NCBI RefSeq assembly: GCF_020921035.1
Contig: NC_063156.1
Span: 29,498,283 to 29,562,282 of the forward strand
DNA length: 64,000 nucleotides
Reading direction: 5' to 3'
DNA from: Rhodamnia argentea
Taxonomy: Eukaryota; Streptophyta; Magnoliopsida; Myrtales; Myrtaceae
Shown here: in pieces, positions 36,074 through 47,176 of the stretch
Layout of the letters: every line of letters begins with the position of its first letter
Numbering within the stretch: position 1 is the first letter of the stretch
The notes under the pieces: generated by a model
What the model was told of the DNA's origin: nothing
Databases searched by the model: none
What the model saw: the letters and a program-made list of their open reading frames with translations, nothing else
Position numbers and translations under genes: made by a program

Positions 36074-38603
36074 GACTCTTAGTACTTTTCACATGTCTTT
36101 AAAAAAAAAAAAAAGTGAATGAGATTAATAACTTGCGAAATGTCCAAATTACCCTTATTCGTATCGCTCTCGTGCTGGGAAGACCAATAGCGCCTAAGAA
36201 TATAGCGAAAAACAAAAGTGGTACAAGCAGAAAAGATCGAGAGGGAGGATCGACATGAAACTGATGAAAGGCACGACACTGTTAGAAGTTTTCATCACGA
36301 GATGTTCTTCGTAAGTTTCTTAGATTACAATAAAACAGAAAGCATGCTACGAAGTACGACCAGATGAATAATAATTAACTGAGGAAGAAAAGAAGAAAGA
36401 CCGAAAATGCGGCGATGATTACGGGCCACTTTCATCTTGTTCACACTGTGGAAGGCGGAAAGAGCGTTCGAGCGTTCCGATTTCTTTTTTTCTTACTCGT
36501 GCCCACGTTGGCGAATAAAATCGAGGAAAATCGACACCGAGGTCATTTATTTTTTTAAAAATAATTATTTTGATAAATATTTTTTTACAAATAATTACTT
36601 GTATTGTTTACAAAAATAAATGAGTGAAAATCATTTTCAAAGCATACGGAGATATTTAGACGTAAATTATTATCGGTAATCAAAATATTTTTAATTTACT
36701 AATTATTACAAGTGATGCAAAAGATAATTTTTTTGAAAATTATTTTTCTAATCATTCATTTTTTGGAGGTGTAATATTTTCTAAATTTCAGTCCAATATG
36801 TCATAATAAATCATAGAGACTTATGAATAGATTTTGACTTTATTGAAATATTGAGGGACTAGATTGAACAAAATAAAACTTCAGGATCTACATTAAATAT
36901 TTAGGGTATCAACCAATATTTTGAAAGAATTAAAACATTAAGGATGATATTATACATCATACCAAAATTTAAAAACTATTAGTTACATTTATTTTATTTA
37001 TTTCTTTCTTCTTCTTGCATAGGCATGTTCTCTCAATCAAAACTTTAAGGATGACATTATGTATTATACCAAAATTTAAAGTCTATTCAGTTGCATTTCT
37101 CCTTTTAATTGTGTTTTATGTAGAGAGAGAGAGAGAGAGAGAGAGGTATGTAAACTTCTCAAATTGGGTAGAAAATGCCATGGCTTATTTGTGAAAGCAA
37201 ACATCTATTTATAGATCATACGTGAGTGGTAGCACATAGTGATTGGACGGTGACTAGGGTTGTCTATTATGATTGGAAATTAAGTGAACATTAGTTTGTC
37301 CGCCATTACTAGCACGTGTTTGGAATGTAATTTTTTTTTTGGTAATTTTATTCTTCTTCATCTGGCAAGTTGCTGTATATAGAGATGACAGTCCCACGAT
37401 CACGCGAGAGCCCTGAGTGTGAACTCGGCAAAAAAATCAAGTAATCAGCGATGTTTGGAGGGTGCACATGGAGGACCTCGTCCTTTGATTGCGAAATGCT
37501 AATGGCTCCCTACGTTTGACCTGTTCATATTTTCTCATTTCCCAACAAAGACGCGGCCCTTTTTTTTTTTGTTTTTTTTTTGTCTTCTCTCGATGCGAAA
37601 TGGCGTGCCAATTCACGAACCGATTTCTCGAGTTCTCGACCCACACCACATCTTCGAATTTCGTATTTGACCTTGACCCGTTCCTCCCCACCCGACCCAT
37701 ATAGTTTATCTCGCGAAAATTGCCCAGATCCGTTGACCCTGTTCAGGGTCGAACGTCTACATGCTTCCAATATGTCTTGTTATGAACCTTAAGCAGAAAA
37801 TTAATACGAGAGAAGTTCGATTTGATAAAATTCTCCACCCACTTCTGAGCGATCGATATCTCCGTTTCCATCTCCTTTGTAAGATGAGAAATAAAATCGA
37901 TTTCGGGTCATCAATCTCACCTACCTTTGTGGACTCTGGATTTGATGTTTCCATCTAAAACGACTCCACGGTTTTGACGCAACAGAGAACGCAAGGCGGG
38001 TCGTTTTCCTTACGTCCATTGACTCGTTCCATCTTCCTCTCATAAAGTAAAGAAGATCATCAATCGACAATCTTGAGGTCTCGATTCACGGTAAGAATTC
38101 GAAACCCAGGAGCTGTTTGGTGACCTAGAAAGCGATAGAAAACTAAAAACTACCGAATTGACCAACAACATTCAGTCCTCTCAAGATAGACTTGCACGAT
38201 CGGCGCAAGAAAGGCAAACTCAAAACAAGCGCACATTTGACTCTTTGGTAGCAACAATAACGCATCTCGAAGGGACAACATGATGAAGCTATTGCTTTCT
38301 TCTGTATGAATCAAACTCTGAAGCTGCTTTGCATAAACAAGTGTTTTCTAACTACCAACCATCGAAACCGCAATCCTGTTTTGTGGTTTACAACAATGCG
38401 TATTTCCAAAGCTTAAGTGATCCAAAGGAAGAGGAGACAACAAGACAATCGTCAGTCTAGGATATTATACTCTTCATCTGGCATCAAGCAACCTAAACGC
38501 TCCCTTTCAAGTTTCAAGATATTCAAGTTTCAAGATAGAGAGCATAGTCTTTCTTCATCAGATTTAAGTCATCAAGACATATTTCTTTCATCACCACTAG
38601 GCA
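36074..38603. other. Intergenic region with a GA microsatellite, no gene recognised
   Basis: AT-rich, with a GA run at about 37121-37145 and poly-T/GT runs near 37560-37580. Short frames between 37437 and 37958 overlap on both strands and look like chance. No domain was recognised. Confidence 0.55.
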
Positions 38604-39083
38604 TGTGTCACGTGCCGAGGTTTTCCTAGCATGACCGATCGATCATATGACAGAGAAAATTCCCAAGACTTGATGTGTCTTGAACCTCTAGGGTTTGCCT
38701 AGGGGTTTTTTTACCATTTTCTAGAATATTTCCAGGGCGGGCAAGACAGTAATTGTGCCGTATTCTAGAACCTTCCTATTTATTGTCGGTGAGTTAGGTA
38801 GATAAAAGATGCGATCTTAATCACGGAATCGAATATACATCAACGTTTGTAATTTGAAGCCCTCTACTATATAAAGGGTATCTTCCTTCTCATTTGATCA
38901 TCCACAAGAAGAAATACAAAGAGCATTCCCGCCAGAGTCTCTCTAGAACTCTCTCTCTACGCGATATGGGTGAATCAACCTTTAGGCGCTCCAACGATCC
39001 AAGGAAGCCCTTTAGGTGCTCCAACGATCCAAGTAAGCCTAAGTCGCCGCACGGGCAGACCTCAACTGTCGAAATGTGACACA
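38604..39083 (+). mobile_element. Probable solo LTR, about 480 bp
   Basis: Starts TGTGTCACGTGCCGAGGTTT and ends ...GAAATGTGACACA, giving an 8-bp terminal inverted repeat TGTGTCAC/GTGACACA. It contains a promoter-like CTATATAAAGGG at about 38868, as expected at the LTR U3/R boundary. An internal tandem duplication (GCTCCAACGATCCAAG twice, about 38987 and 39019) lies near the 3' end. No matching 5-bp flanks were found, so this is inference from structure. Confidence 0.45.
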
Positions 39084-39830
39084 CAATTCACAGTTCTTAA
39101 GCTCCTTACCTTGGCTTAAATAAAAACCCTTGGATGATTCATGAAGAAAGCACTGCCACGGGCCAACTTGCATCTAGAATTTTGACTCTCAGGAGAAATG
39201 CTAATTTAGTTTTCATCAACAAAAGGTGCAGCATGGCTGCTTGCAATACTTAGTGGCCATCCTAACTACCAATCTTAGCATTTTTAATGATTATCATCAA
39301 AGAATCCAGCACACAATCATGCACTTTGGTCCAGCAAACACTAAGCAAGCCGCGGCAAAGTTGCGCAAAGAAGTGGGAAGCAATTGGTCTTCTCTGCAGT
39401 TCTGATTTTTGACATTTTTGATGATCACCATAAAAAAGTGCAGCACATTCTCCCATTGTGGGATACAGCAGATATCAAGCAACCGAACCAATTAAACTTT
39501 CAAAAGTATCCCCGACAACTTTTACATCCTTTTGTCACCCTCTCAACAAGAACAGCTGCGAAATTCAAAGATATTCAATGTAAGAAAGACAGGAAGCTGC
39601 ATCGAAAGAACAAGCCAAACAATTTGTATTCTTTGCATGTTCAGATCCCTTCCACGGTGAGCTGAAAAAGGAAGTTTACCGTTAATCTCAACACAATCTG
39701 TAGTCTTTACGTGTTAAGATCCTTCCAGAGTGAGCTGGAAAAGATAATTTACTTATATTCATAAGGGAGATGTCTCTAAGATCATCAGAAATGGACTCAT
39801 GAAAAGGTGCCTCATCTAAGGTTCTGCTTG
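39084..39830. other. Intergenic, no gene recognised
   Basis: Contains two short related phrases (CTTTACGTGTTAAGATCC and CTTTGCATGTTCAGATCC, each followed by CTTCC and GTGAGCTG), a small duplication. No open frame of note. It may include the 3' UTR of the COMMD gene. Confidence 0.5.
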
Positions 39831-41502
39831 TCAAATGTGTGTTGAGCCCTCAGGCTAACTCAGAAATGCATATTCACGTCAGCACTAGAATAGCAAATAG
39901 ATTAATATCAAAGTAGGATACAAGCACAATCATGATGGGCTAGAAGAACAACCTCCGCAACAAAACCCTCTGATTGAATTAACACAAACCGTTGTCATTG
40001 TAGAGAATATGCGAAGTGTTGTGTAGATACAGATTTTTGAAAGGATAAATGTGATCTTTGAATAGCCTCTTTAAGCCTGTATGACTATAGATGAGGGATT
40101 CTCCACTCAAGGGTCTCTTAAATGCTTTCTATAGAATGCCTATATGCAAACATGGAGTTCTTCTCCAAAGCAGATGCCATATCAAAACTGTTCAATGCAA
40201 GTACTGTATCAATGGAATTGGAGGGACGACGATTCATGGCAAAGCTAAACTCCATAAAAGATGCTCCACGTAACACCATGACAGTAAGCGAGAGACAGAA
40301 ATGGGAAGCAACCTACAAGAAACACACTCACACCTTCCTCAGGGAGGCATTTGCTAAACTACACAGGGTTTTCCAGGGGTATTTGCCCATTTAATGGACC
40401 ATCCTGGTGAAGTTAAAATGAGATGTTAATTAACCACAAAACACTGGTCAAAAAAAAAAAATTATCACTCACCGTTTCAGACAATTGCTCTGCTATAGAA
40501 TGCATAGACCTCAGCATAGTATCTAAAGTATCTCTTTCAAGCTGGAACTTCACTTCTGAATCATCGTAGCGAAATTTTACGTCATTTTGAAGCTGATGAT
40601 GACAGCAATGAAGCAGACATGATCAATGCATAGAAATTTTCAAACACAGTCAGGCAGATATTGTCCAATGCATGAGTTCAATTGCAAGACAAGCATGCTT
40701 CCTGAAATAACACGCAATTTTGAGAATACCCGCAAATTGATAACAGCAACTGGGTCTGGAGTCTCTGTATTGGATGTGGACATATTCCATGTCATCGCTT
40801 TCAACCGAGGCAATGCCGCCTGAATGAACAAATCATTTGGCAATGTGTAGTCAAAGAATGGCAGTTCCGATCATCAGTTGTTCCTGCAGTTTGAATTCCT
40901 CACCTGATCCTTAAGCACATCTTCACGCCACTCTCTTTGAAACTTCTGCAGCAAAAGCGTCAACAGTCTCTGCAATTCAGGCAAAACCTCGCTAGGGAAA
41001 AGCTTATGAATATCCTCCTTGTTGGTATTCTCATAGACACATTTCCGGATCAACATGCGCAGACATACCAGAAGCTGACAACCAGAAATTGGCACACATA
41101 AGTCCTCTACACATAAGCAGCTTCCCGTGAATGATCGATCTATCCCATAGCAAGCAATAGGCAATATCATAACTCTGCTCAATAAAATCACCCAACCACG
41201 ACATAGAACACTCTGTCTCGACCGGCGACATTGGATTTAATTCCGTTGTCCACCGACAAGATTCTTCTGGCTGCCAATCGCTCTACTTATGTGCTTTGGA
41301 GTAAGAGAAGGTTAGAGAGCGATACGGGGTCGAGTTCTGCGTCGTTTTGGAGCTGAAGCTTGTCGCGAATGATGCCGCGATCGGCAGTGTCAAGACCAGT
41401 TGTGCGAGTTCGCCAGAGAGCTTGAAGGATGTATTCCACCGAATCCTTTGAGTTTGCCCTCACCAGTAATGGCAAGTGGTCCCAGAAAGCATGGTTCTCC
41501 AT
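39831..41502 (-). CDS. COMMD9: COMM domain-containing protein (COMMD9-like)
   Basis: Likely member of the COMMD family, which in animals forms the Commander complex for endosomal recycling; the plant role is not well known. Four exons are clear: 41326-41502, 40904-41074, 40730-40819 and 40473-40592, all GT-AG and in frame, 186 residues. The N-terminus reads MENHAFWDHLPLLVRANSKD. The centre reads LFPSEVLPELQRLLTLLLQK, and the COMM region runs LPRLKAMTWNMSTS through VKFQLERDTLDTMLRSMHSI. A short last exon at 39831-39854 (PEGSTHI, stop) fits the phase and has a TTAG acceptor but is tentative. The start at 41502 was chosen over an in-frame ATG at 41574 because the homology begins at MEN. Length agrees with animal COMMD9 (about 198). 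Confidence 0.85.
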
Positions 41503-41599
41503 GAAGCCCAACTTCTGCTTCAGGCATGAAAAAGCTCTGTTCTGTGCCCTAGGGTCTCCAGTCTCAACGAACAAGAAGATCGCTTGCTATGCTCCGAAT

Positions 41600-41720
41600 A
41601 GGTGCCCGGTTCAACTTCAATCCGTGGGGCCGGTTCCGGAGGATCGCTTGACATGCTTCGAATTGGTGTCCGGTTCAACCTCAAACCGTTGGGCCGGTAC
41701 CGGAGAATCGGTTCATTTCT
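41600..41720. repeat. Imperfect tandem repeat, period about 66-67
   Basis: GGTG(C/T)CCGGTTCAAC followed by TCAA(T/A)CCGT(G/T)GGGCCGGT(T/A)CCGGAG(G/A)ATCG occurs at about 41600 and again at about 41667. The copies differ at about six positions. It lies upstream of the COMMD gene and makes an open frame by chance (41602-41934) with no recognised domain. Confidence 0.6.
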
Positions 41721-41934
41721 TGATGAAAAAAATCGGGGGCCAGCTGCTACCGGTTTGTTCCAAACCAACGGTTCACCTCCGGACCACAAGAAACGTTTTG
41801 GTTTTGGTCCTTTTGGAATGGCTTTCAGATTCCCCACTCCAGCGTCGATTCTAAGCGGTCCACTCGGCCCACAAACACCTCAGTATTTACTCAAAGCCGG
41901 GTTTCATTCTTCACGAATTGGAGAAGAGCTCTAG

Positions 41935-43021
41935 GTGCGTTTAGTAACAATTATAATTCTGGAAATAATTTCTGTTCAGAATTTTTTTTTGGCTATTTCT
42001 ATTCACTGAATAAATTTCTAAACGGAAGAATGTGCTTGTTTACTGATGTAGGCAAATAGATTTCCATTTTTTCCTGATGAACAAAAGAACATAAAAATAG
42101 ATCAATTACCAAACAGACCCTTAATAACTTGAGCATTTAGCTATGCCGAGATCAAATGTGAAGGACATTTTTATTCGATTAGCATCGAAATATATCTGAT
42201 AGGGAGAAATCCAATCAAGTAATCAAACTATAGATTTGATAGATTCTTGATAAATTCTTACGAAAATTGCAGGCTAGAACTCATCTACATTTAGTCAAAA
42301 TTGCTAGAGATCGTCAGTCAGCCATAATTTAAATAAAACAAATTCTTAGTTATGTTGTACTTTGTGTTTCAAGTGAAATTAAACTTTTAATTATCGAGCA
42401 AGTTCCAAGTTTGAGAAAATTGAGCTCGAATTAAACAACCTTTCTCAAGTTGAATTGAGTTTGAGTAAAAAACCAACTCCATTTTGCCTCAGAGCATTTT
42501 TTGAAGGTTAATTCGACAAAAAAGTCTTGATTTTTTCATAGAGAATTTAGTTCAATGCTAATCAATACTTAAGAGTAATCACTTAACACGATAACTAAAA
42601 TTATCTTAAGGTTATTTAACAATTACCCTAAAGCAATATTTGCTTTGAAGTAAAATAAATACGAGACTTTTCCTCAAGACTCTGAAAAGATGCACACCAG
42701 ATAGATCGCTTGAGATATGCACTTCCTTTCGCGTTCGGATCAAGTTATAGGCAGTGAAAGGTTGCGGGAACAGAGATACCTGGTCTTGTGCATATGTATA
42801 TTGCTATCAGTTACCATTCGCGGATGAACCTGGACGTAAGTACAGCGATTTATTATCAAGGAAGAAAAAAATTGGGAAAGTCAGAAAACAATCAGCCAGC
42901 TTCGATCTCCTTCATCACTCGACCAATCTCATCCACTTCAAAATTCGTGTAGAAGTTGATGACAATGCTTGCTTCATCCCGAAAATCGTGACAATCTACT
43001 GCGGCCTTGAAGTGTTTACCC
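41935..43021. other. Intergenic, AT-rich
   Basis: No recognised gene. The last 130 bases are the 3' flank of the PPR gene. Confidence 0.6.
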
Positions 43022-45121
43022 TCACCAGTAGTCCCCACAAGAGCAACTGCCATCTTTAAAATGGTGAAATCTACTGGCATCCCTGAAAACGATCTCGCGT
43101 CGTGTGGCCAAGGTTATAAGCTTAATTGCGTTATGGCAGTCGTTGCATATTCGATGAGATTGCACCATTTGCAGAGGCATCCACTCCGGAGACTTAATCA
43201 GACCAAATGCGATCGCCAGTTTCTCGCTGTGATAGAACGGTAACTGCACTTCTTGTTCGTTCACATCCGGAAGCATGTACTTGTCCTCGGGTATATAACC
43301 ACGCTTCGAAATCTCTAGCATCAAGTTATCGAGTTTTTGGTAAATCTCCTCAGTTTGGGCATGGGATTTATCTCCAGAAAGAAAAGCATGCGACTGCCTA
43401 TTAATCTCAATCCATGTGCAGGCCAGAAGCATTTTCAAGCCCTTCCTCTTCAAAGTATGTACAACTTCGGCTGCTTCTTTCGTCTTGCCACAGCTGTTGT
43501 ATATATTCAGAAGCACAATGTAATTACTCAGCTTCTCGGGCTCCATCCCATAGAGCTTCTCGGCGGCAAATCTCCCAAGCTCGAAATTTTGGTGAACTCT
43601 ACAAGCTGTGAGCAAAGCAGCCCACATGTTCACCGTTGGCTGGAAAGGAGCGCTTCTTATCAATGCAAAGGCTTCGTCTAGACTCCCCTCCCGACCTAGG
43701 ATCTCAATCATGCATGCGTAGTGCATAGGACGGGGTTTTGTTTTGTAGTCCCTAGTCATTGACTGAAAAATCTCCCAACCTAGTTCTGATAGTCCTGAAT
43801 AACTACAAGCAGACAGAACAGCAAGAAAAGTGACGTGATTAGGTTTCATTCCTTCACGGACCATCTGCTCAAACACCTCGATGGCCTCCTCTCCACGACC
43901 GTGATTACCATACCCAGCAATTAAAGCATTCCAAGATATCACATTCTTCTCAGGCATCCTGTCAAAGACCTGCCTAGCATCTTCCACTCTTCCCCATTTG
44001 CTATAGAAGTCCACAAGTCCCGTGCTTGCAACTAAATCCAGCCCGAACCCATGACGAATTAAGCCCGCGTGAGCTTGCTTAGCATGCTCTACGGAGGCTA
44101 ACCTAGTACAGATCCTTAAAACAATAGAAAAGGTAAAGTGGTCCATTTTGACACCGGCATCACGCATCCCGTGGTAGATACATAAGGCTTCTTCGCTGCA
44201 ACCATGTAGTGCATAACCAGCAATGATCGAATTCCATCCTACTGTTGTCTTCTCGGGCATCTCATCAAAAACAAATTGAGCATCTTCAATGCTCCCGCAT
44301 TTACTGTACATATCTATTAATGTGCAAGAAACAAAAATATCCTCGCCAAGACCCATCTTCAGAGCACAGGAATGCAACTGCCTGCCCACAGAAACAAGCC
44401 CCAGTCCAGCAGATGCATGAATAACCGTAGCAAACAATCGCGACTCCCCCTCAGACAACTCCTCCCACATCGCTATGAACAGCTTCAAAGCCTCCATGTA
44501 GTCCCCCGAATCAACCAGTCCCGCAATCATCGTGTTCCAGGAGACCAAGTTCCTGTCAAGCATTTCATCAAACAGCTTACGCGCATCGATCATCATCCCG
44601 CATTTTACATGCATGAGCAGCACCCTGTTCCTCATATACGCATCCGGCTCAAACCCAGTGCTGACCATGTAATTGAACACCCTTTTAACTGCTCTAACAG
44701 ATCTTAACCCAATGCATGCGCTCACCAGCGCATCGTACGTGCTACAACCTACCTTAAATCGACCTTCGTACTCCAAAATCTCGAACAACTCCAGCGCCTC
44801 TCGGTATCTCTTGTGCAATACCAGCTTCTCTATCTGACTACAAATCCTCGGATTATATTGTCTGGTCCCTGTCTCTTCTTCCAAAACCGTTTGCTCGGGC
44901 CAATCGACGTCGAATTTTGATGGCTTCGGCTTCGGGCGTGGACGTAACTCCTGCTCTAACGAAGAACACTTAACCCGAGAAAATGGGTACCTCCACTTTC
45001 TCCGACAGAACGAGAAAGAATACCCAGAAAGCTTAGGATCTGCGAATGAGAAGGGGAAGCTACATGTGCACTGAATTTGATCGAGTGATATGCTCTGGTA
45101 CCGCCAAAGCGGGACTTCCAT
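43022..45121 (-). CDS. PPR protein, PLS-DYW class (At5g50390-like), probably plastid
   Basis: Organelle RNA-binding protein of the C-to-U editing class. A single exon gives 699 residues. The N-terminal ~100 residues are basic and Ser-rich, suiting a plastid transit peptide. The PPR array runs from about 110 to 560 with repeats such as NTMIAGLVDSGDYMEALKLF, TLIDMYSKCGSIEDAQFVFD and NALIAGYGNHGRGEEAIEVF. E motifs and the DYW deaminase domain follow. Its zinc/catalytic motifs are present: HSE in YHSEKLAIAFG, C-x2-CH in CNDCHNAIK, and the final CSCGDYW. The start MEVPLWRYQSISLDQ at 45121 was preferred over an ATG four codons upstream because the Arabidopsis relative starts MEIPLSRYQSI (from memory). 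The editing site cannot be told from sequence. Confidence 0.95.
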   Translation of the reverse strand: MEVPLWRYQSISLDQIQCTCSFPFSFADPKLSGYSFSFCRRKWRYPFSRVKCSSLEQELRPRPKPKPSKFDVDWPEQTVLEEETGTRQYNPRICSQIEKLVLHKRYREALELFEILEYEGRFKVGCSTYDALVSACIGLRSVRAVKRVFNYMVSTGFEPDAYMRNRVLLMHVKCGMMIDARKLFDEMLDRNLVSWNTMIAGLVDSGDYMEALKLFIAMWEELSEGESRLFATVIHASAGLGLVSVGRQLHSCALKMGLGEDIFVSCTLIDMYSKCGSIEDAQFVFDEMPEKTTVGWNSIIAGYALHGCSEEALCIYHGMRDAGVKMDHFTFSIVLRICTRLASVEHAKQAHAGLIRHGFGLDLVASTGLVDFYSKWGRVEDARQVFDRMPEKNVISWNALIAGYGNHGRGEEAIEVFEQMVREGMKPNHVTFLAVLSACSYSGLSELGWEIFQSMTRDYKTKPRPMHYACMIEILGREGSLDEAFALIRSAPFQPTVNMWAALLTACRVHQNFELGRFAAEKLYGMEPEKLSNYIVLLNIYNSCGKTKEAAEVVHTLKRKGLKMLLACTWIEINRQSHAFLSGDKSHAQTEEIYQKLDNLMLEISKRGYIPEDKYMLPDVNEQEVQLPFYHSEKLAIAFGLIKSPEWMPLQMVQSHRICNDCHNAIKLITLATRREIVFRDASRFHHFKDGSCSCGDYW

Positions 45122-46277
45122 GTCTTCACACAATGAAATTCAGCGAGAATAATGATGTATCGCGATAGGGGTGAGAGAAAATGCACCTTGGGGATCGAGA
45201 GCCGTGAGCTTCAGATTCAGCTCTCATACTCAAATCGAGAAGCTGTACCTTTTGGGTTTCTTCAGACGAATTCGCATCGGAAAATCCGCCTTGGCAGTTG
45301 GGGCAGTTGAACGAAGCGATCAGTCCTAGGGGACTGCTTAAGACCACCTAAACGGTGCGTTTTTCCAGCCAATTATGTTCAGAACAGTGGACGGGTGCAG
45401 AAATTTAGAAGAGAATTAGGACGAAGTCCTCATGTATTTCTTAGAAACTGAAATGCTCAATATCACTGAAAAGAAAGAAGTAGGATATATTTTCAGTTTG
45501 TCAGTAACAAAGAGACATTTTAAAGTAAGGTTGATAACCAGTAACCATACTAAAGAAAAAACAACCAGTAATCATATTAGAAATTTACTAGTTAATTGGC
45601 CGAAACAAATTAATTTCAATGAGCTTAGATTGAAAAACAATTGACACGACCATTTTTCGTTTGAATTACTATGAAGCAGGGTGTAAACTTTTTCTTCTTT
45701 GCTAAAAGATAGGCACACCTGATGCGAACGTATTTAAAAGATAAATTTACAATATTCATTAAATATTATACATATGTCAATTTAATTGTCTACGCATTAC
45801 ACGTGTATTATTGATTAAAAAAATAATGAAAGCATAAAACGTGCACTCTGGTTCTCTCTCTTTGGTTTTTTGGTCGGGGAGACGCGGTATTGGGCAACTT
45901 ATTTGCCGTACATCATGATCCAATTGCAATATAAAATTGGAAGAGAAGAAGAACTAATCACTGGCGATTCCAATAGTATTTCTACGATCTAATAGCTTGA
46001 GCTCGGGGAGAGTATTAAAATAGTTAAATATTAAATAACGACTTAATCTAGTCAAACGCAGGAAAATATTGTTATTTTTCTGAAAAATAACTTTTTAAAA
46101 AATATTTTCTAGAACATCGGATTTTTCACAAAATGAAAGGAGGCAAAGTAAAACCTCATCTTTGAGTTGATGTCTAAACTAGGCATAAAATGTACTCTCC
46201 CTATCAAGCCGGTTTACCAAGAAAACTAAGATAAAGCCCATTTTCAGGTAGAGAAAATGGTATTTCTATGATCAAAC
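45122..46277. other. PPR 5' flank and intergenic DNA
   Basis: No gene recognised. A phrase at about 45957-46030 (AACTAATCAC, AATAGTATTT, TCTAATAG, GGGAGAGT) recurs at about 58375-58435 beside the duplicated snurportin segment. It may be part of that duplication or of a shared repeat. Confidence 0.5.
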
Positions 46278-46286
46278 ATAAACCAC

Positions 46287-46810
46287 GGAAAAATTATCAA
46301 AAAATTCATAAACTTATTGCAATTATACTAATTTAATCATAAATCTTTTTTTTTTTTGCCGATTTAGCCCTAAACCTTTTGCAATTATGTCATTTCAGTT
46401 TATCCGGGGAATTATGATCGGTCGACGCCGACATTGATGCATGTCGGCTAGCGACCGAATATTATAATTTTTTTAAATTTTTAATGAATTTTATTTTATT
46501 TTTCTTACCCCCCCTTCAGCCGATCGCCGAAGTCCGATGATCGGCCAGAGGCGTGGCCAAGCCTTGTTCGGCTATGGCGGGGATCGACCTCAGGCGTCGT
46601 TGAGAAAATAAAAGAAAATAAAAATATAAAAAATCATAAAAAAATTCAAAAAAATATTAAAATATTCGATCCCGCCCAGTCAAAATTTTCTGGATGGACT
46701 GAAATGACACAATTGCAAAAGGTTTAGGATTGAATTCGTAAAAAAAAAAAGATTTGAAACTGAATTAGCACAATTGCAATAAGTTTATGATTTTTTTGGT
46801 AATTTTTCCC
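46287..46810. mobile_element. MITE with ~125-bp inverted arms and 9-bp target duplication
   Basis: The left arm starts GGAAAAATTATCAAAAAATT and the right arm in reverse starts GGGAAAAATTACCAAAAAAA. They stay similar for about 125 bases, through CTAAACCTTTTGCAATT and GTCATTTCAGT on both sides. ATAAACCAC (46278-46286) and ATAAATCAC (46811-46819) flank it, matching at 8 of 9. The centre is GC-rich (about 46500-46600). Same family as 2314-2952 and 7380-7938 by end sequence and layout. Confidence 0.8.
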
Positions 46811-47176
46811 ATAAATCACTAATTAAAATCTAAGATAAACCTATATTCAAGTAAAACAAAATGTAAATCTACTATCAAATGAGATATACAATTAACAATA
46901 GATTGAAATTTAGGGCGAGCTCTATTTTCGAGTCGAAATCTAACTTCATAAAACATATGTCTCTCCGTCTAATTCGATTCATCAAGAAAATTTAATTTTT
47001 CGAATCATTTCTCTTCTTTTCTCTCCGAAGTGAGTGAATTCTTTATTTAATCATTCGCTCTGAATCGAATGTTAGAAGTCCTGGGGCCAGTCCCACCCGT
47101 TTGATGAGTCTCTACTTCGGACAACGCCGAGGATTTTCAAATCCCCAACCTTCTCGTAAGCGCGCAGGTTACCCAA

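Noticed and set aside
42892..43684. Plus- and minus-strand small frames overlapping the PPR gene end
   Set aside because: Shadows of the PPR reading frame in other frames; no independent support.
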